DNA of 18,959 bases. Source: DASUKL01 sp036278755. GTDB lineage: Bacteria; Chloroflexota; Limnocylindria; Limnocylindrales; CSP1-4. Below, in pieces: positions 7,272 through 15,060 of this stretch. Within the stretch, counting starts at the first letter, position 1. Each line of letters begins with the position of its first letter. Under the pieces are notes generated by a model that was given only the letters and a program-made list of their open reading frames with translations, ran no database searches and had not been told where the DNA came from. Made by a program: the position numbers and the translations under genes. The stretch covers positions 1-18,959 of the forward strand of contig DASUKL010000110.1 in NCBI GenBank assembly GCA_036278755.1. The letters run 5' to 3'.

Positions 7272-8707
7272 CACTTGCCCACCCCCACCTCGACGTCGCG
7301 GAAGCGGGCCCCCGAGGCCCCGTGGCCAACGTGCCCGATCTGGCCCGGCTCGCCCTTGCCGCAATTGGGCGTGCCGTACATGCGGTAGCTCCGCTCGTCG
7401 GCCACGGCGTCGCAGGAGCGCCAGAACTCGTAGGTGATGCCGGTGTACGTGGGGTTCTTCAGCATCCGTCCCAGCCGACCGCCCTTGATCTCCCAGGCCA
7501 GCTCGGTGGCGAACTGGAAGTTGAGCCGTTTGTCGTCGATGCTCCAGCTGCGGTTCGAGATCAGGTAGAGCCCCTCGTCGGTGTCGGCGATGATCTCCTC
7601 CAGGCTCATGCCCGGGCGGGGCCGGAGGCTGACGTTGGTCATGCGGATGAGGGGGATGCGGTTCCAGCCCTCGGCCCGCATGGCCCCGCCGCTCTGGCGG
7701 CCGATGTGCGGTGCGGTCTCCCGGCTGCTCAGGTAGCCGACCAGGAGGCCGCCCTCGATGAGCGGCACGGCCTGGGCGGTCACACCCTCGTCGTCCCAGC
7801 CGAAGGTGCCCATGCCGCCGGGGGCTGTGGCGTCGGCGACGATGTCGATGAGCTCGGAGCCGTAGCGGAAGGTGCCCAGCTTGTCCGTCGTCAGGAAGCT
7901 CGTCCCGGCGTACGAGGCCTCGGTGCCGAAGACGCGGTCCAGCTCGGTGGGATGGCCGCAGCTCTCGTGGATCTGGAGGTAGAGCTGGGACGGGTCGAGG
8001 ATGATCGTCGTCCGTCCGGGGGGGCACTGGGGCGCCGACAGGAGGGCCACCGCCTCCGAGGCCAGGGCCGGGGCGTGACCCACGAGGTCGAGGCCCCGGA
8101 CCCACTCCCAGCCGGCGGCCTGGCCCGAGTCGGGGTAGGTCCGACGCTGCAGCTCGTCGCCCTCGACCGCATCGGCCTCGATGCCGGCCACGACGTGGGT
8201 GATCTCCTGCTCGGTGAACGACCCGTCGCTGGCGGCGAAGGTCTTCCACTCGCGCAGGCCCTCGTAGCGAGCCTCGGTGAAGGCCAGGTTCGGCTCGGCC
8301 GTGCGCATCGCCGTGTCGGCCGCCAGCAGCTCCTCGATCTTCTGCTCGAGAGGCAGGGCGAAGGGATCGATCTCGACCGGCGTGCTGTAGCTCCCCTGGG
8401 CCGGCGGCCGCGCGTCGAGCACGACCGGCTCGCGCTGCAGGAGCGCCGAAGCCCGGGCGATGCGGGTCGCTTCGCGGGCCACCTCGTCGGCCGCGGCGGG
8501 ACGCAGCTGGCTCGACGAGGCGAAGCCCCAGGCGCCGTCGACGAGGACACGGACACCGAAGCCTTCGGACTCGCCGGCGGCCACGGCCTCGACCTGCCCG
8601 CTCTTGATCGAGATCGACTCATCGGCCCGGCGGACGACCCGGACGTCGGCGTACTGGGCTCCGTGCTGGACGGCAGCGTCCAGGGCCCGATCGGTCAGGT
8701 CGCGCAT
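7268..8707 (-). CDS. tldD: TldD zinc metalloprotease subunit
   Basis: This 479-residue protein is the catalytic subunit of the TldD/TldE protease. The HExxxH zinc motif is complete as QIHESCGHPTELDR, with H247, E248 and H252. The C-terminal cysteine in TPNCGKGEPGQ (C449) corresponds to the third zinc ligand known in E. coli TldD. Length and domain order are normal. It is cytoplasmic, with no signal peptide. The ATG at 8707 has no Shine-Dalgarno sequence; an extended -10-like box lies 8 bases upstream, so the mRNA may be leaderless. It is the first gene of a seven-gene run (tldD, tldE, DUF951, MFS, glycosyltransferase, asparaginase, amidohydrolase) and is separated by 52 bases from the preceding DUF881 gene. 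Confidence 0.96.
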   Translation of the reverse strand: MRDLTDRALDAAVQHGAQYADVRVVRRADESISIKSGQVEAVAAGESEGFGVRVLVDGAWGFASSSQLRPAAADEVAREATRIARASALLQREPVVLDARPPAQGSYSTPVEIDPFALPLEQKIEELLAADTAMRTAEPNLAFTEARYEGLREWKTFAASDGSFTEQEITHVVAGIEADAVEGDELQRRTYPDSGQAAGWEWVRGLDLVGHAPALASEAVALLSAPQCPPGRTTIILDPSQLYLQIHESCGHPTELDRVFGTEASYAGTSFLTTDKLGTFRYGSELIDIVADATAPGGMGTFGWDDEGVTAQAVPLIEGGLLVGYLSSRETAPHIGRQSGGAMRAEGWNRIPLIRMTNVSLRPRPGMSLEEIIADTDEGLYLISNRSWSIDDKRLNFQFATELAWEIKGGRLGRMLKNPTYTGITYEFWRSCDAVADERSYRMYGTPNCGKGEPGQIGHVGHGASGARFRDVEVGVGKW

Positions 8708-8715
8708 CGCGGGCT

Positions 8716-8724
8716 AGGGTAGCA
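8716..8724 (-). promoter_or_regulatory. Extended -10-like promoter box ahead of tldD
   Basis: On the minus strand the sequence TGCTACCCT ends 8 bases before the tldD ATG. TG-C-TACCCT fits the extended -10 pattern (TGn followed by TAnnnT), and no consensus -35 box is visible 16-18 bases further upstream. Transcription would begin at or within a base or two of the start codon, which agrees with the absence of a ribosome binding site. It could also be a chance match in the 52-base gap after the DUF881 gene. Confidence 0.35.
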
Positions 8725-8759
8725 GGCTGTCCGGGGCCGGCTCGGGCGTCTGTCCCGGC

Positions 8760-9437
8760 TCAGACGTGCGGGCGGGCGTCGGCCGGCCGCAGCTCGCGGT
8801 CGGTGGCCGGGAGGGCCAGGCCGTTGGCCACCTGGGTGATGACCACGTTGACCTCGGGCTGGGCGACCTGGATGCGTCCGATGACCCCGCCCGGGCGGGA
8901 GAGGATGGCCTGCAGGTTGGACGGGTCGCCGATGGCCAGCAGGTGGAGGGGCCCGGGCAGTGGCCGGCCGCCCATGGTCAGGGCCCCGGACGCCCCGCCG
9001 AAGACGCTGCCGCTCACCACCCGCACCGACTCCACGGCCATCGCCTCCGCCCCGGCCAGGCGCAGCTCGTTGAGCATGTCGTTCATCGCCTCGGGCGAGA
9101 CGTCGCCGCTGATCGTGACCCGCACGCCCGCCCCCACGGCCGGGTCGAGGCCGGCCCACAGCCGGATGTGGCTGAGCTCCTCCTGCAGGTCGCCCACGTT
9201 CGAGCGCCCGGTGCGCTGCTGCTCCTGGAGCTGGTCGAGCTGGCCCTGGAGCTGATCGACCTGCGAGCGCAGCTGGCTGTTCCGATCGTTGAGGCTGGCC
9301 ACCAGCGAGGTGAGGTCCTGGGTCGACAGCCCGCCCAGGCCACCGGAGGCGTTCTGGGCTCGGAACTGGATGACGAGCAGGACGCCCAGGACGAAGGCTA
9401 CGGCACTGACGGCCAGGCGGGCCCGGGTCGAGTTCAT
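8760..9437 (-). CDS. DUF881 family membrane protein (second of a pair)
   Basis: The 225-residue protein has a short N-terminus, one membrane helix (about 8-25, LAVSAVAFVLGVLLVIQF), a Gln-rich coiled coil (about 45-88) and then a DUF881 domain (about 100-215) with the signatures LNELRLAGAEAMAVES and LLAIGDP. The large domain should lie outside the membrane. DUF881 proteins (YlxW/YlxX-like) occur in Firmicutes, Actinobacteria and Chloroflexota, often near cell-division genes, but their biochemical role is not established. The ATG at 9437 overlaps the stop of the upstream DUF881 gene as ATGA, without a ribosome binding site of its own. The two paralogues are probably made together and may pair through their coiled coils, which is inference. 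Confidence 0.88.
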   Translation of the reverse strand: MNSTRARLAVSAVAFVLGVLLVIQFRAQNASGGLGGLSTQDLTSLVASLNDRNSQLRSQVDQLQGQLDQLQEQQRTGRSNVGDLQEELSHIRLWAGLDPAVGAGVRVTISGDVSPEAMNDMLNELRLAGAEAMAVESVRVVSGSVFGGASGALTMGGRPLPGPLHLLAIGDPSNLQAILSRPGGVIGRIQVAQPEVNVVITQVANGLALPATDRELRPADARPHV

Positions 9438-10213
9438 GGCTGGGCACCGGTGCCGGCCGTGGGGGCCGGCGCGGGACTGGGCGCCGGCCGGGCCTGGACC
9501 AGGCTGATGGAGCCGTTGTAGGCGGGCACGACGACCTGCTGGCTCTGGGCCAAGTTGGCGCTCAGGCCCACGGTCGCCACGCGTTGCTGCATGAAGGCCA
9601 CGAAGCCGGGCGCGTTGACCAGGCGGTCCCACAGGTCGGACGGCCCGATGGCGGAGATGTCGTAGGGCGCCTGGAGGTACGAGCCGTTGACCAGGACCGA
9701 GCTGCCGATGTCGGTCAGGGCGCTGGTCACGACCAGCCGCTCGCCGCCGATGGCGACGGCCTCTGCCCCGGCCAGCCAGAGCTGGTCGACGACCGTGCGC
9801 AGGTCCGTGGCCGAGACGAGGTAGTCGCCCGGCGCGGCGCCCGGCGCCACGGGATTCGTTGAGTCGTCGAGCTGGATCACGAGCCCCGGGCCCTCGAGGG
9901 CCACCAGGCCGCCGTCGAGGCGCGCCTCCTCGAGGCTGTCGTTGAGCGAGCTGACCAGGGCCCCGTTGCCCTGTCCGCTCTGCTCCGCGGCCTGGATGCG
10001 CTGGCGCAGGTCCTGGATCTCCGCCTTCAGGGTGTCCTGGGTGTCCTGGAGCTCCTGAGCGGTCTGGCGCAGGGTCGGCAGCTCGCTGCTGGCGTACCGG
10101 GTGACGGTCGTCTCGGATCGCAGCTGGGCGGCGACGAGGAAGCCGAGGACCAGCAGGGCCGCGCCCAGGGTGATCTGCCAGCTCGGCACGCGGCCGCGGA
10201 CGAGGGAGGTCAT
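9434..10213 (-). CDS. DUF881 family membrane protein (first of a pair)
   Basis: The 259-residue protein has an N-terminal membrane helix (about 12-31, WQITLGAALLVLGFLVAAQL), a coiled coil (about 45-80, with heptad-like LQDTQDTLKAEIQDLRQRI), and a DUF881 domain (about 98-230) with DQLWLAGAEAVAIGGERL. It ends in a Pro/Ala-rich tail (about 240-259), so the C-terminal part is probably extracytoplasmic and flexible. Its plan equals that of the next gene, pointing to an old duplication. The ATG at 10213 overlaps the peptidase stop as ATGA. Its neighbours, an anchored peptidase and a second DUF881 gene, suggest a cell-envelope role; no enzymatic motif is visible. Confidence 0.87.
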   Translation of the reverse strand: MTSLVRGRVPSWQITLGAALLVLGFLVAAQLRSETTVTRYASSELPTLRQTAQELQDTQDTLKAEIQDLRQRIQAAEQSGQGNGALVSSLNDSLEEARLDGGLVALEGPGLVIQLDDSTNPVAPGAAPGDYLVSATDLRTVVDQLWLAGAEAVAIGGERLVVTSALTDIGSSVLVNGSYLQAPYDISAIGPSDLWDRLVNAPGFVAFMQQRVATVGLSANLAQSQQVVVPAYNGSISLVQARPAPSPAPAPTAGTGAQP

Positions 10214-11646
10214 CGGGCCGCGCGGCGATCACGCCGGATGAGGAGGAGCCCAGCCCCGAAGAGGACGGCCAGGACGATGACGGCCACCACGAGCCCCAGG
10301 GGCGAGCCGCTGCCGCTCGAGCCGGGGGCCTGGCTGGGCGCCTGGACCGGGGCCACGGACGGCGCGCCGGGGCCGGGCGTGGCGGCCGGGCCCATGCCCG
10401 CGCCACTGCCCTCCCAGCCGGGCGGGGTGGCTCCGGGCGGTGCCTGAAGGGGGCCGTAGGCCGTGGGCCTGGCGGCCCCGATGTGGCCCAGCCAAGCGGC
10501 CTGGAAGGCGGCCACGTCGCCGCCCGTCGCCGAGCTGAAGGCCTCGTCGTCCGTCACGCCCCCAGCATAGGAGCGGATGAGGGCCACGAGCTTGGGCTGG
10601 CCGTAGGCCGTGACGAGGTAGTCGACCGCGGAGACGGCCTCGGCATAGCTGAGGTAGAAGAGGTCCTGCCGCTCCGGGAAGGGGCCCTCGAGGCTGGTCA
10701 GGGGCATGATCGTGCCGTTGGCCACGGCGGCCCGGACCCGTCCCTGGTCGGCCGCATCGTCGCCCTCCGACTCGTAGACGGCCAGGCCCTCGTTGAGCCA
10801 CAGCGGCGGCGCGTTGATGGGGTTGTGGGTGGCCGTATCGAAGACGAGGTGGGTCAACTCGTGGGGGATGACCGTGCTCACCCAGTCGGAGTCGATCTGG
10901 TCGGGGTCGATCTCGGCGAACAGTGTGCGGATGGACGGGATGGCCTGGCCGGCCACGAACTCGCTCGTGCCCGGCCCCAGGGCGCCGTCGAGGCCCTCTG
11001 CGGAGTCGTAGATGAAGAAGTCGATGGGCTGGGTCTCGGTGACGCCCAGCAGCTTGGCCACTCGGGCCACGGCGTCATCGCCGATCCTGACCGCCTTCTG
11101 GGCGAATGTGGCATCCCCGTCGTACCAGTGGAGACGGACCAGCTTGCCGACCAGGGTGTGCCAGCTGTAGCGCGCGTCGGTGACGGTGATCGAGCCGCTG
11201 GGGCCCAGGCTGGCCGTGCCGTCCGCGGCCACGACCCGGAAGCGATAGCCGATGGTCGTGTTGGGCACGACGTGCTCCTCGTCCGTGACCGTGGCCAGGG
11301 AGGAGCCGCGGCCCGTCACGACGGCCGGGGTGACGAGGGTCGTGGCCTCGCCCGGGACCTGGGTCAGCAGCTCGACCCGGGCCGGGGCCGACGACGCGCT
11401 GAAAGGCTGGCGGAAGACGAGCGCGGCGCCCAGCCGGCCGCTGGCGGAAGGCTGCTCGAAGGTGACCTGGGCACTCGCCGCGACGACCGGGGAGGGCCGC
11501 AGTCCGGTCGGGCCGAGAAGGCCGCCGAGGAGGGCCAGGGCGGCGAGCGTCGCGAGGGTCCGCGGGCGCACCGGGCTCGGCGCGCGCCGACGGACGGAGC
11601 TCGGGTTCATCGGGTGCATCGGGTGCATCGGGCGCATCGGGCGCAT
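10210..11646 (-). CDS. Membrane-anchored gluzincin metallopeptidase (peptidase MA-like)
   Basis: This 478-residue protein has a zinc peptidase site: HELTH (262-266) followed 20 residues after H266 by the third ligand in WLNEGLAVYES (E286), the spacing of the gluzincin clan. The product starts with a basic region and a hydrophobic stretch (about 28-56) ending in VVAASAQ, which looks like a secretion signal. A beta-rich region (about 58-155) precedes the peptidase domain. A Pro/Gly/Ser-rich linker (about 395-448) leads to a C-terminal membrane helix (about 449-471) and a basic tail. The enzyme should therefore sit on the outer face of the membrane. The start is ambiguous because the first 15 codons hold five ATGs in a tandem repeat; I give the outermost. 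It lies 10 bases after the solute-binding protein gene and overlaps the DUF881 gene as ATGA. Its substrate is unknown. Confidence 0.85.
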   Translation of the reverse strand: MRPMRPMHPMHPMNPSSVRRRAPSPVRPRTLATLAALALLGGLLGPTGLRPSPVVAASAQVTFEQPSASGRLGAALVFRQPFSASSAPARVELLTQVPGEATTLVTPAVVTGRGSSLATVTDEEHVVPNTTIGYRFRVVAADGTASLGPSGSITVTDARYSWHTLVGKLVRLHWYDGDATFAQKAVRIGDDAVARVAKLLGVTETQPIDFFIYDSAEGLDGALGPGTSEFVAGQAIPSIRTLFAEIDPDQIDSDWVSTVIPHELTHLVFDTATHNPINAPPLWLNEGLAVYESEGDDAADQGRVRAAVANGTIMPLTSLEGPFPERQDLFYLSYAEAVSAVDYLVTAYGQPKLVALIRSYAGGVTDDEAFSSATGGDVAAFQAAWLGHIGAARPTAYGPLQAPPGATPPGWEGSGAGMGPAATPGPGAPSVAPVQAPSQAPGSSGSGSPLGLVVAVIVLAVLFGAGLLLIRRDRRAAR

Positions 11647-11655
11647 CGGGCGCGG
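11602..11655 (-). repeat. 9-base tandem repeat carrying five ATG codons
   Basis: Five units of CGGGNNCAT (plus strand) lie head to tail at 11602-11646, in the forms cgggttcat, cgggtgcat twice and cgggcgcat twice; a decayed sixth unit (cgggcgcgg) follows to 11655. On the coding strand each unit reads ATG-N-CCG, giving Met-Arg-Pro, Met-His-Pro and Met-Asn-Pro at the peptidase N-terminus. The period is a multiple of three, so gain or loss of units keeps the frame. Confidence 0.95.
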
Positions 11656-11656
11656 C

Positions 11657-13462
11657 TCATGGCGCCCAGGCCAGGCTGGCGAAGCGAAGCAGCCCGACCC
11701 CGGACGTCCCGGCCCCCAGCAGCCCCGTGCGGCTCAAGGCGAAGGCCGGTTCATAGGCCACCGGGATGATCGGCGCCTGGGCCTGAAGGATGCGCTGCGC
11801 TTCGTCGTACGTGGCCTTCCGCTGGGCAGCGTCGGCCGTCGACGCGGCGGCCTCGATGGCCGCGTCATAGTCCGGGTCCGACCAGGCGCCGTAGTTCGCG
11901 CTGGAGCCGGTGGTCAGGAGCAGGCCCAGGAAGTCCTGTGCGTCGGGGTAGTCGGCGATCCAGGACAGGCCCCACATCTGGGGCGGATCGCTGGCCAGGC
12001 GGTCGAAGTAGCCGCTGGTCAGTTCCTCGACCGTGATGTCGAGACCGAGATTGGCCTTCAGCTGGCGGGCGATGGCCTCGTCGTAGGGAAAGCCGCCGGA
12101 GTCGAGGGTCACGGCCGGCAGGCCCTCGCCATCGGGATAGCCGGCTGCCGCCAGCCGGGCCCGGGCCGCGGCGGGGTCGTAGACCGGCTGGAAGTCGGTC
12201 GTGCTGCGGCCCGGGATGCCCGGCGGCACGATGGACGTGGCCGGCTCCAGGAAGCGGTTCGAGAGCCGGACCAGCTGCTTCCAGTCCACGGCCTGGGCGA
12301 AGGCGCTGCGGACCCGGGCGTCGTCGAAGGGCGGACGGGTCGTGTCGAAGCCGTAGTAGTCGACGGTCGGGCTGGCCACCGTGCGGAGCTGCGGGCCCAG
12401 GGTCCGATCGTAGGCGATCCAGGCGGCCGCGGAGGCGGAGACCGGCACGTAGTCCACGTCGCCGGACTGGAAGGCGTCGATCGGCGCGGTGGTGCCGGTG
12501 TCGGTGACGATCTCGATCGTGCCCAGCGGCGGCAGGCCGGCCCAGTAGTGCGGGTTGGCCTCGAGGCGGATCGTCGATCCGTCCTGGCTGGTGGGCACGT
12601 AGGCCCCGGAGACGACGAGTCCGGCCGGCAGCTGGTCGCTCGCCGCGGCGGCGGGGATGCTGGCCGGCACGACGGCCAGGGAGGGCGAGGCGGCCGCGGC
12701 CGGGAAGTAGGCCGCCGGGCGGCTGAAGTCCACGGTCACGGTGTCGCCGCTGGCGTGGATGCCTACGGCCTCCGCACCGGCGCGGCCGGCCAGCCGATCC
12801 TGGGCCCCCACGACATCGCCCAGCAAGGAGGCCAGGGGCGACGGCTGGGCCGGGTCGAGAAGCCGCAACCAGCTGCGCACGACGTCCGCGCCGGTCAACG
12901 GGGTGCCGTCGCTGAAGGTCAGGCCGCTGCGCAGCCGGAACGTCACCTGGCGAGCGTCGGCGGAGGTCGTCCAGCTGGCCGCCAGGGCCGGTTGGACCCG
13001 GGAGGCCGCATCCAGGGAGGTCAGCGTCTCGTCGACCTGGGCCAGGACCTGGGCCGTGTCGGCGTCGCCGGCCAGGGCCGGGTCCCAGGTGCTGGGGGCG
13101 GCGACGACGATGCGGGCGTCGACCCCGTCCGGATGGCGGGCCGCGTTCCCGACCCCGCTGCCGGTCGAGGCCCGTGGCGAGACGAGCTGGACTGCCCCGG
13201 CGCCACCGGCAGGGCTGCCCCCTGCGCTGGCTCCGGGCGCGGCGGCAGGGGCGCCGAGGACGATGCCCAGGTGCCCCGCGCCAGCCACCAGGGCGATGCT
13301 GACCAGGAGGACGACCACGGCCGTCGCCGCCCGCCGGGCGGACGAGGCGGCGCCTGGCGCGACCGTTCGTGGCTCATCCGCCGGCGACCGATCTTCCCAA
13401 GGCTGATCGGGCCAGGGCCGGCCGGGCTCAGGAGGCGGCAGATCGCGCTGGGAAGGGGCCAT
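11657..13462 (-). CDS. Family 5 (peptide-type) solute-binding protein with a membrane anchor
   Basis: This 601-residue protein matches the SBP_bac_5 family of ABC-transporter receptors for oligopeptides and similar ligands. Typical motifs are VTFRLRSGLTFSDGTPLTGADV (around 173-194), NPHYW, and the late GLSWIADYPDAQDFL segment. Unusually, it has no lipobox: about 43 Pro-rich cytoplasmic residues precede a single membrane helix (about 46-70) and a Gly/Ala/Ser linker (about 70-105), so it appears tethered by an N-terminal helix. No permease or ATPase gene is nearby, making it an orphan receptor in this window. The ATG at 13462 lies 12 bases after the reductase stop and has only a weak ribosome binding site. 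Ligand unknown. Confidence 0.88.
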   Translation of the reverse strand: MAPSQRDLPPPEPGRPWPDQPWEDRSPADEPRTVAPGAASSARRAATAVVVLLVSIALVAGAGHLGIVLGAPAAAPGASAGGSPAGGAGAVQLVSPRASTGSGVGNAARHPDGVDARIVVAAPSTWDPALAGDADTAQVLAQVDETLTSLDAASRVQPALAASWTTSADARQVTFRLRSGLTFSDGTPLTGADVVRSWLRLLDPAQPSPLASLLGDVVGAQDRLAGRAGAEAVGIHASGDTVTVDFSRPAAYFPAAAASPSLAVVPASIPAAAASDQLPAGLVVSGAYVPTSQDGSTIRLEANPHYWAGLPPLGTIEIVTDTGTTAPIDAFQSGDVDYVPVSASAAAWIAYDRTLGPQLRTVASPTVDYYGFDTTRPPFDDARVRSAFAQAVDWKQLVRLSNRFLEPATSIVPPGIPGRSTTDFQPVYDPAAARARLAAAGYPDGEGLPAVTLDSGGFPYDEAIARQLKANLGLDITVEELTSGYFDRLASDPPQMWGLSWIADYPDAQDFLGLLLTTGSSANYGAWSDPDYDAAIEAAASTADAAQRKATYDEAQRILQAQAPIIPVAYEPAFALSRTGLLGAGTSGVGLLRFASLAWAP

Positions 13463-13474
13463 GCCAGCCGCAGT

Positions 13475-14389
13475 CTAGGTGAGGCGGTACCGAAGCAGGA
13501 GCAGGCGCCCCGCCCGATGCACGGAGCGCAGTTCGCCCCACGGCGCGTGGTCGGCGTCGAAGGCCCGGCCCTCGACGAGGGCCAGCCGCGCCTGGTCCGG
13601 GCTGCGCCCGACGAGTTGCGGGGCCAGGGACAGGAAGAGCTCATCGACGAGCCCCGCGGCCAGCAGCTCGCCGAGGAGGTGCGGCCCGCCCTCACAGACG
13701 ACCACGCGGGCTTCCAGGCGTCCGAGGAGGCCGACCAGATCCGCCGTGCTCACCGACTCCCCCTCCGCGACGGCTTCGACCCGAACCTGCGGCTGGAAGC
13801 TCGAGCTCCCGAGCTGCCGGGCCCCGGACGTGGTCGTGGCCACGACCACCGGCACGTCGGTCGCGCTGAGGCCCGGATGCCGGGGGTCGAGTGCCCCGCT
13901 GGCCGTGACGATGACCGTGGTCGGCTGGCGGGCCAAGCCCAGGTCGGCCCGCCAGGCCTCCAGCAACGCGGCCTGGGCGCGGGCCACGCGGCGGGGCGTC
14001 CATTCGTGGGTCGGGGCTGCCCGGACCGTCCCGGCGGCCACCAGGACGACGTCGGCCAGGGCGCGCAGGAGGCCCATCTGGAAGCGGTCAGCCCTCGAGA
14101 AGCCGCTGATCTCGCCGCCGCCCGTGGCCCCCGTGCGGTCGAGGGCCACCACGCCGTCGAGGGTCGTCACGAAGTTGGCCACGATCGTGGGCCGGTCGGC
14201 GCGGAGCGGCAGGCCCAACGGCCCGTCGTGCAGGGCTTCGAGCTCGGGAGGCATGGGGACCCCGCGGCTGGTGCGGGAGCGGGGCGCGGTGACGTCGGGG
14301 TCGTCGGTGACCTTCGCGGCGGCGGGCTCGGGCGCCAGGTAGAGCGCCTGCAGAGGCTCCAAGGCGGATGTCGGGCCCTTGGGGCTCAC
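13475..14389 (-). CDS. RibD C-terminal-domain reductase (DHFR-like fold)
   Basis: The 304-residue product has the RibD_C fold shared by riboflavin-pathway pyrimidine reductases and dihydrofolate reductase. Visible motifs are ANFVTTLDGVVAL (71-83), LVAAGTVRAAPTH (116-128) and VCEGGPHLLGELLAAGLVDE (231-250) with the nucleotide-binding GGP. There is no deaminase domain, and an N-terminal extension of about 65 residues is not typical. It starts with GTG 14389, overlapping the folE stop as GTGA, with a G-rich stretch upstream. M. tuberculosis Rv2671, a stand-alone protein of this family, acts as a dihydrofolate reductase analogue; coupling to folE makes a folate or pterin role plausible here, though a 5-amino-6-ribosylamino-uracil reductase is possible. 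Confidence 0.85.
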   Translation of the reverse strand: MSPKGPTSALEPLQALYLAPEPAAAKVTDDPDVTAPRSRTSRGVPMPPELEALHDGPLGLPLRADRPTIVANFVTTLDGVVALDRTGATGGGEISGFSRADRFQMGLLRALADVVLVAAGTVRAAPTHEWTPRRVARAQAALLEAWRADLGLARQPTTVIVTASGALDPRHPGLSATDVPVVVATTTSGARQLGSSSFQPQVRVEAVAEGESVSTADLVGLLGRLEARVVVCEGGPHLLGELLAAGLVDELFLSLAPQLVGRSPDQARLALVEGRAFDADHAPWGELRSVHRAGRLLLLRYRLT

Positions 14390-15060
14390 CCCCGGCGGAG
14401 GCCGGCGATGTCGAAGAACTCGCCGCGCAGGCTGGCCTGGTCGATGTACTCGCCGCGATAGGAGGTCGTGCGCGTCTTGGGGTGCAGCTCACGGACCCCG
14501 CGCATCTGGGTGCAGAGGTGGTGGGCCTCCAGGTAGACCGCCACGCCGTGGGGCTCCATGAGCCGGACCAGCTCGTCGGCGATCTCGTGGGTCATCCGCT
14601 CCTGGACCCCGAAGCGGCGGGTCACGACCCGCACCAGGCGGGTGAGCTTGCTGATGCCGATGATCTGCTCGTGGGCGATGTACCCGACGTAGGCCGAGCC
14701 GAAGAACGGCAGAGCGTGGTGCTCGCACAGGGCGAAGAACGGGATGGGCCCCTCCACGACCTGGGCCAGGTGGCAGTTGGCGCCGCCGTGGCACTCGGTC
14801 GGGAAGGCGGTCAGGAGCTTGGGGTCGCCCTCGTAGCCGATGGTCGCGTCGTACAGCGCCTGGAGGTGGCGGCGGGGGGTGGTCTGGGTGCCCTCGGTGT
14901 GGAGGTCGAGGCCGAGGGTGGTGAAGATCTCGGCCAGGTAGCCCTCGAAGCGTTCGCGGTCGGCGTCGCTGAGGGTCCGATGGTGGATGAGTTCGAAACT
15001 TTCGTCGTCGCCGACGTCGACGGGCTGGTGATGATGGTCGCGGTGAGCGGTATCGAGCAT
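14386..15060 (-). CDS. folE: GTP cyclohydrolase I
   Basis: The 224-residue protein is a type I GTP cyclohydrolase, which converts GTP to 7,8-dihydroneopterin triphosphate, the first step of folate (or tetrahydropterin) synthesis. It carries FFALCEHHALPFFGSAYVGY (108-127), ISKLTRLVRVVTRRFGVQER (136-155) and HLCTQMRGV (181-189). The zinc ligands are C112, H115 and C183, all conserved, so this is the zinc-dependent canonical enzyme. A His-rich N-terminus (residues 6-11) is peculiar to this protein. The ATG at 15060 has TAGGA six bases upstream. The gene leads a run of six coupled genes and overlaps the RibD-C-type reductase by four bases. A hairpin covers the leader. Confidence 0.97.
   Translation of the reverse strand: MLDTAHRDHHHQPVDVGDDESFELIHHRTLSDADRERFEGYLAEIFTTLGLDLHTEGTQTTPRRHLQALYDATIGYEGDPKLLTAFPTECHGGANCHLAQVVEGPIPFFALCEHHALPFFGSAYVGYIAHEQIIGISKLTRLVRVVTRRFGVQERMTHEIADELVRLMEPHGVAVYLEAHHLCTQMRGVRELHPKTRTTSYRGEYIDQASLRGEFFDIAGLRRG

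Noticed and set aside
4106..7388. Long plus-strand open frames (611 and 624 codons)
   Set aside because: They run antisense to the MFS, DUF951 and tldE genes, are low-complexity (Glu/Asp/Gly/His-rich or Gly/Arg-rich) and show no domain.
11252..14461. A 1069-codon open frame on the plus strand
   Set aside because: It lies opposite the peptidase, solute-binding protein and reductase genes, has Gly/Arg/Gln-rich sequence without motifs, and is explained by high GC content lowering stop codon frequency.
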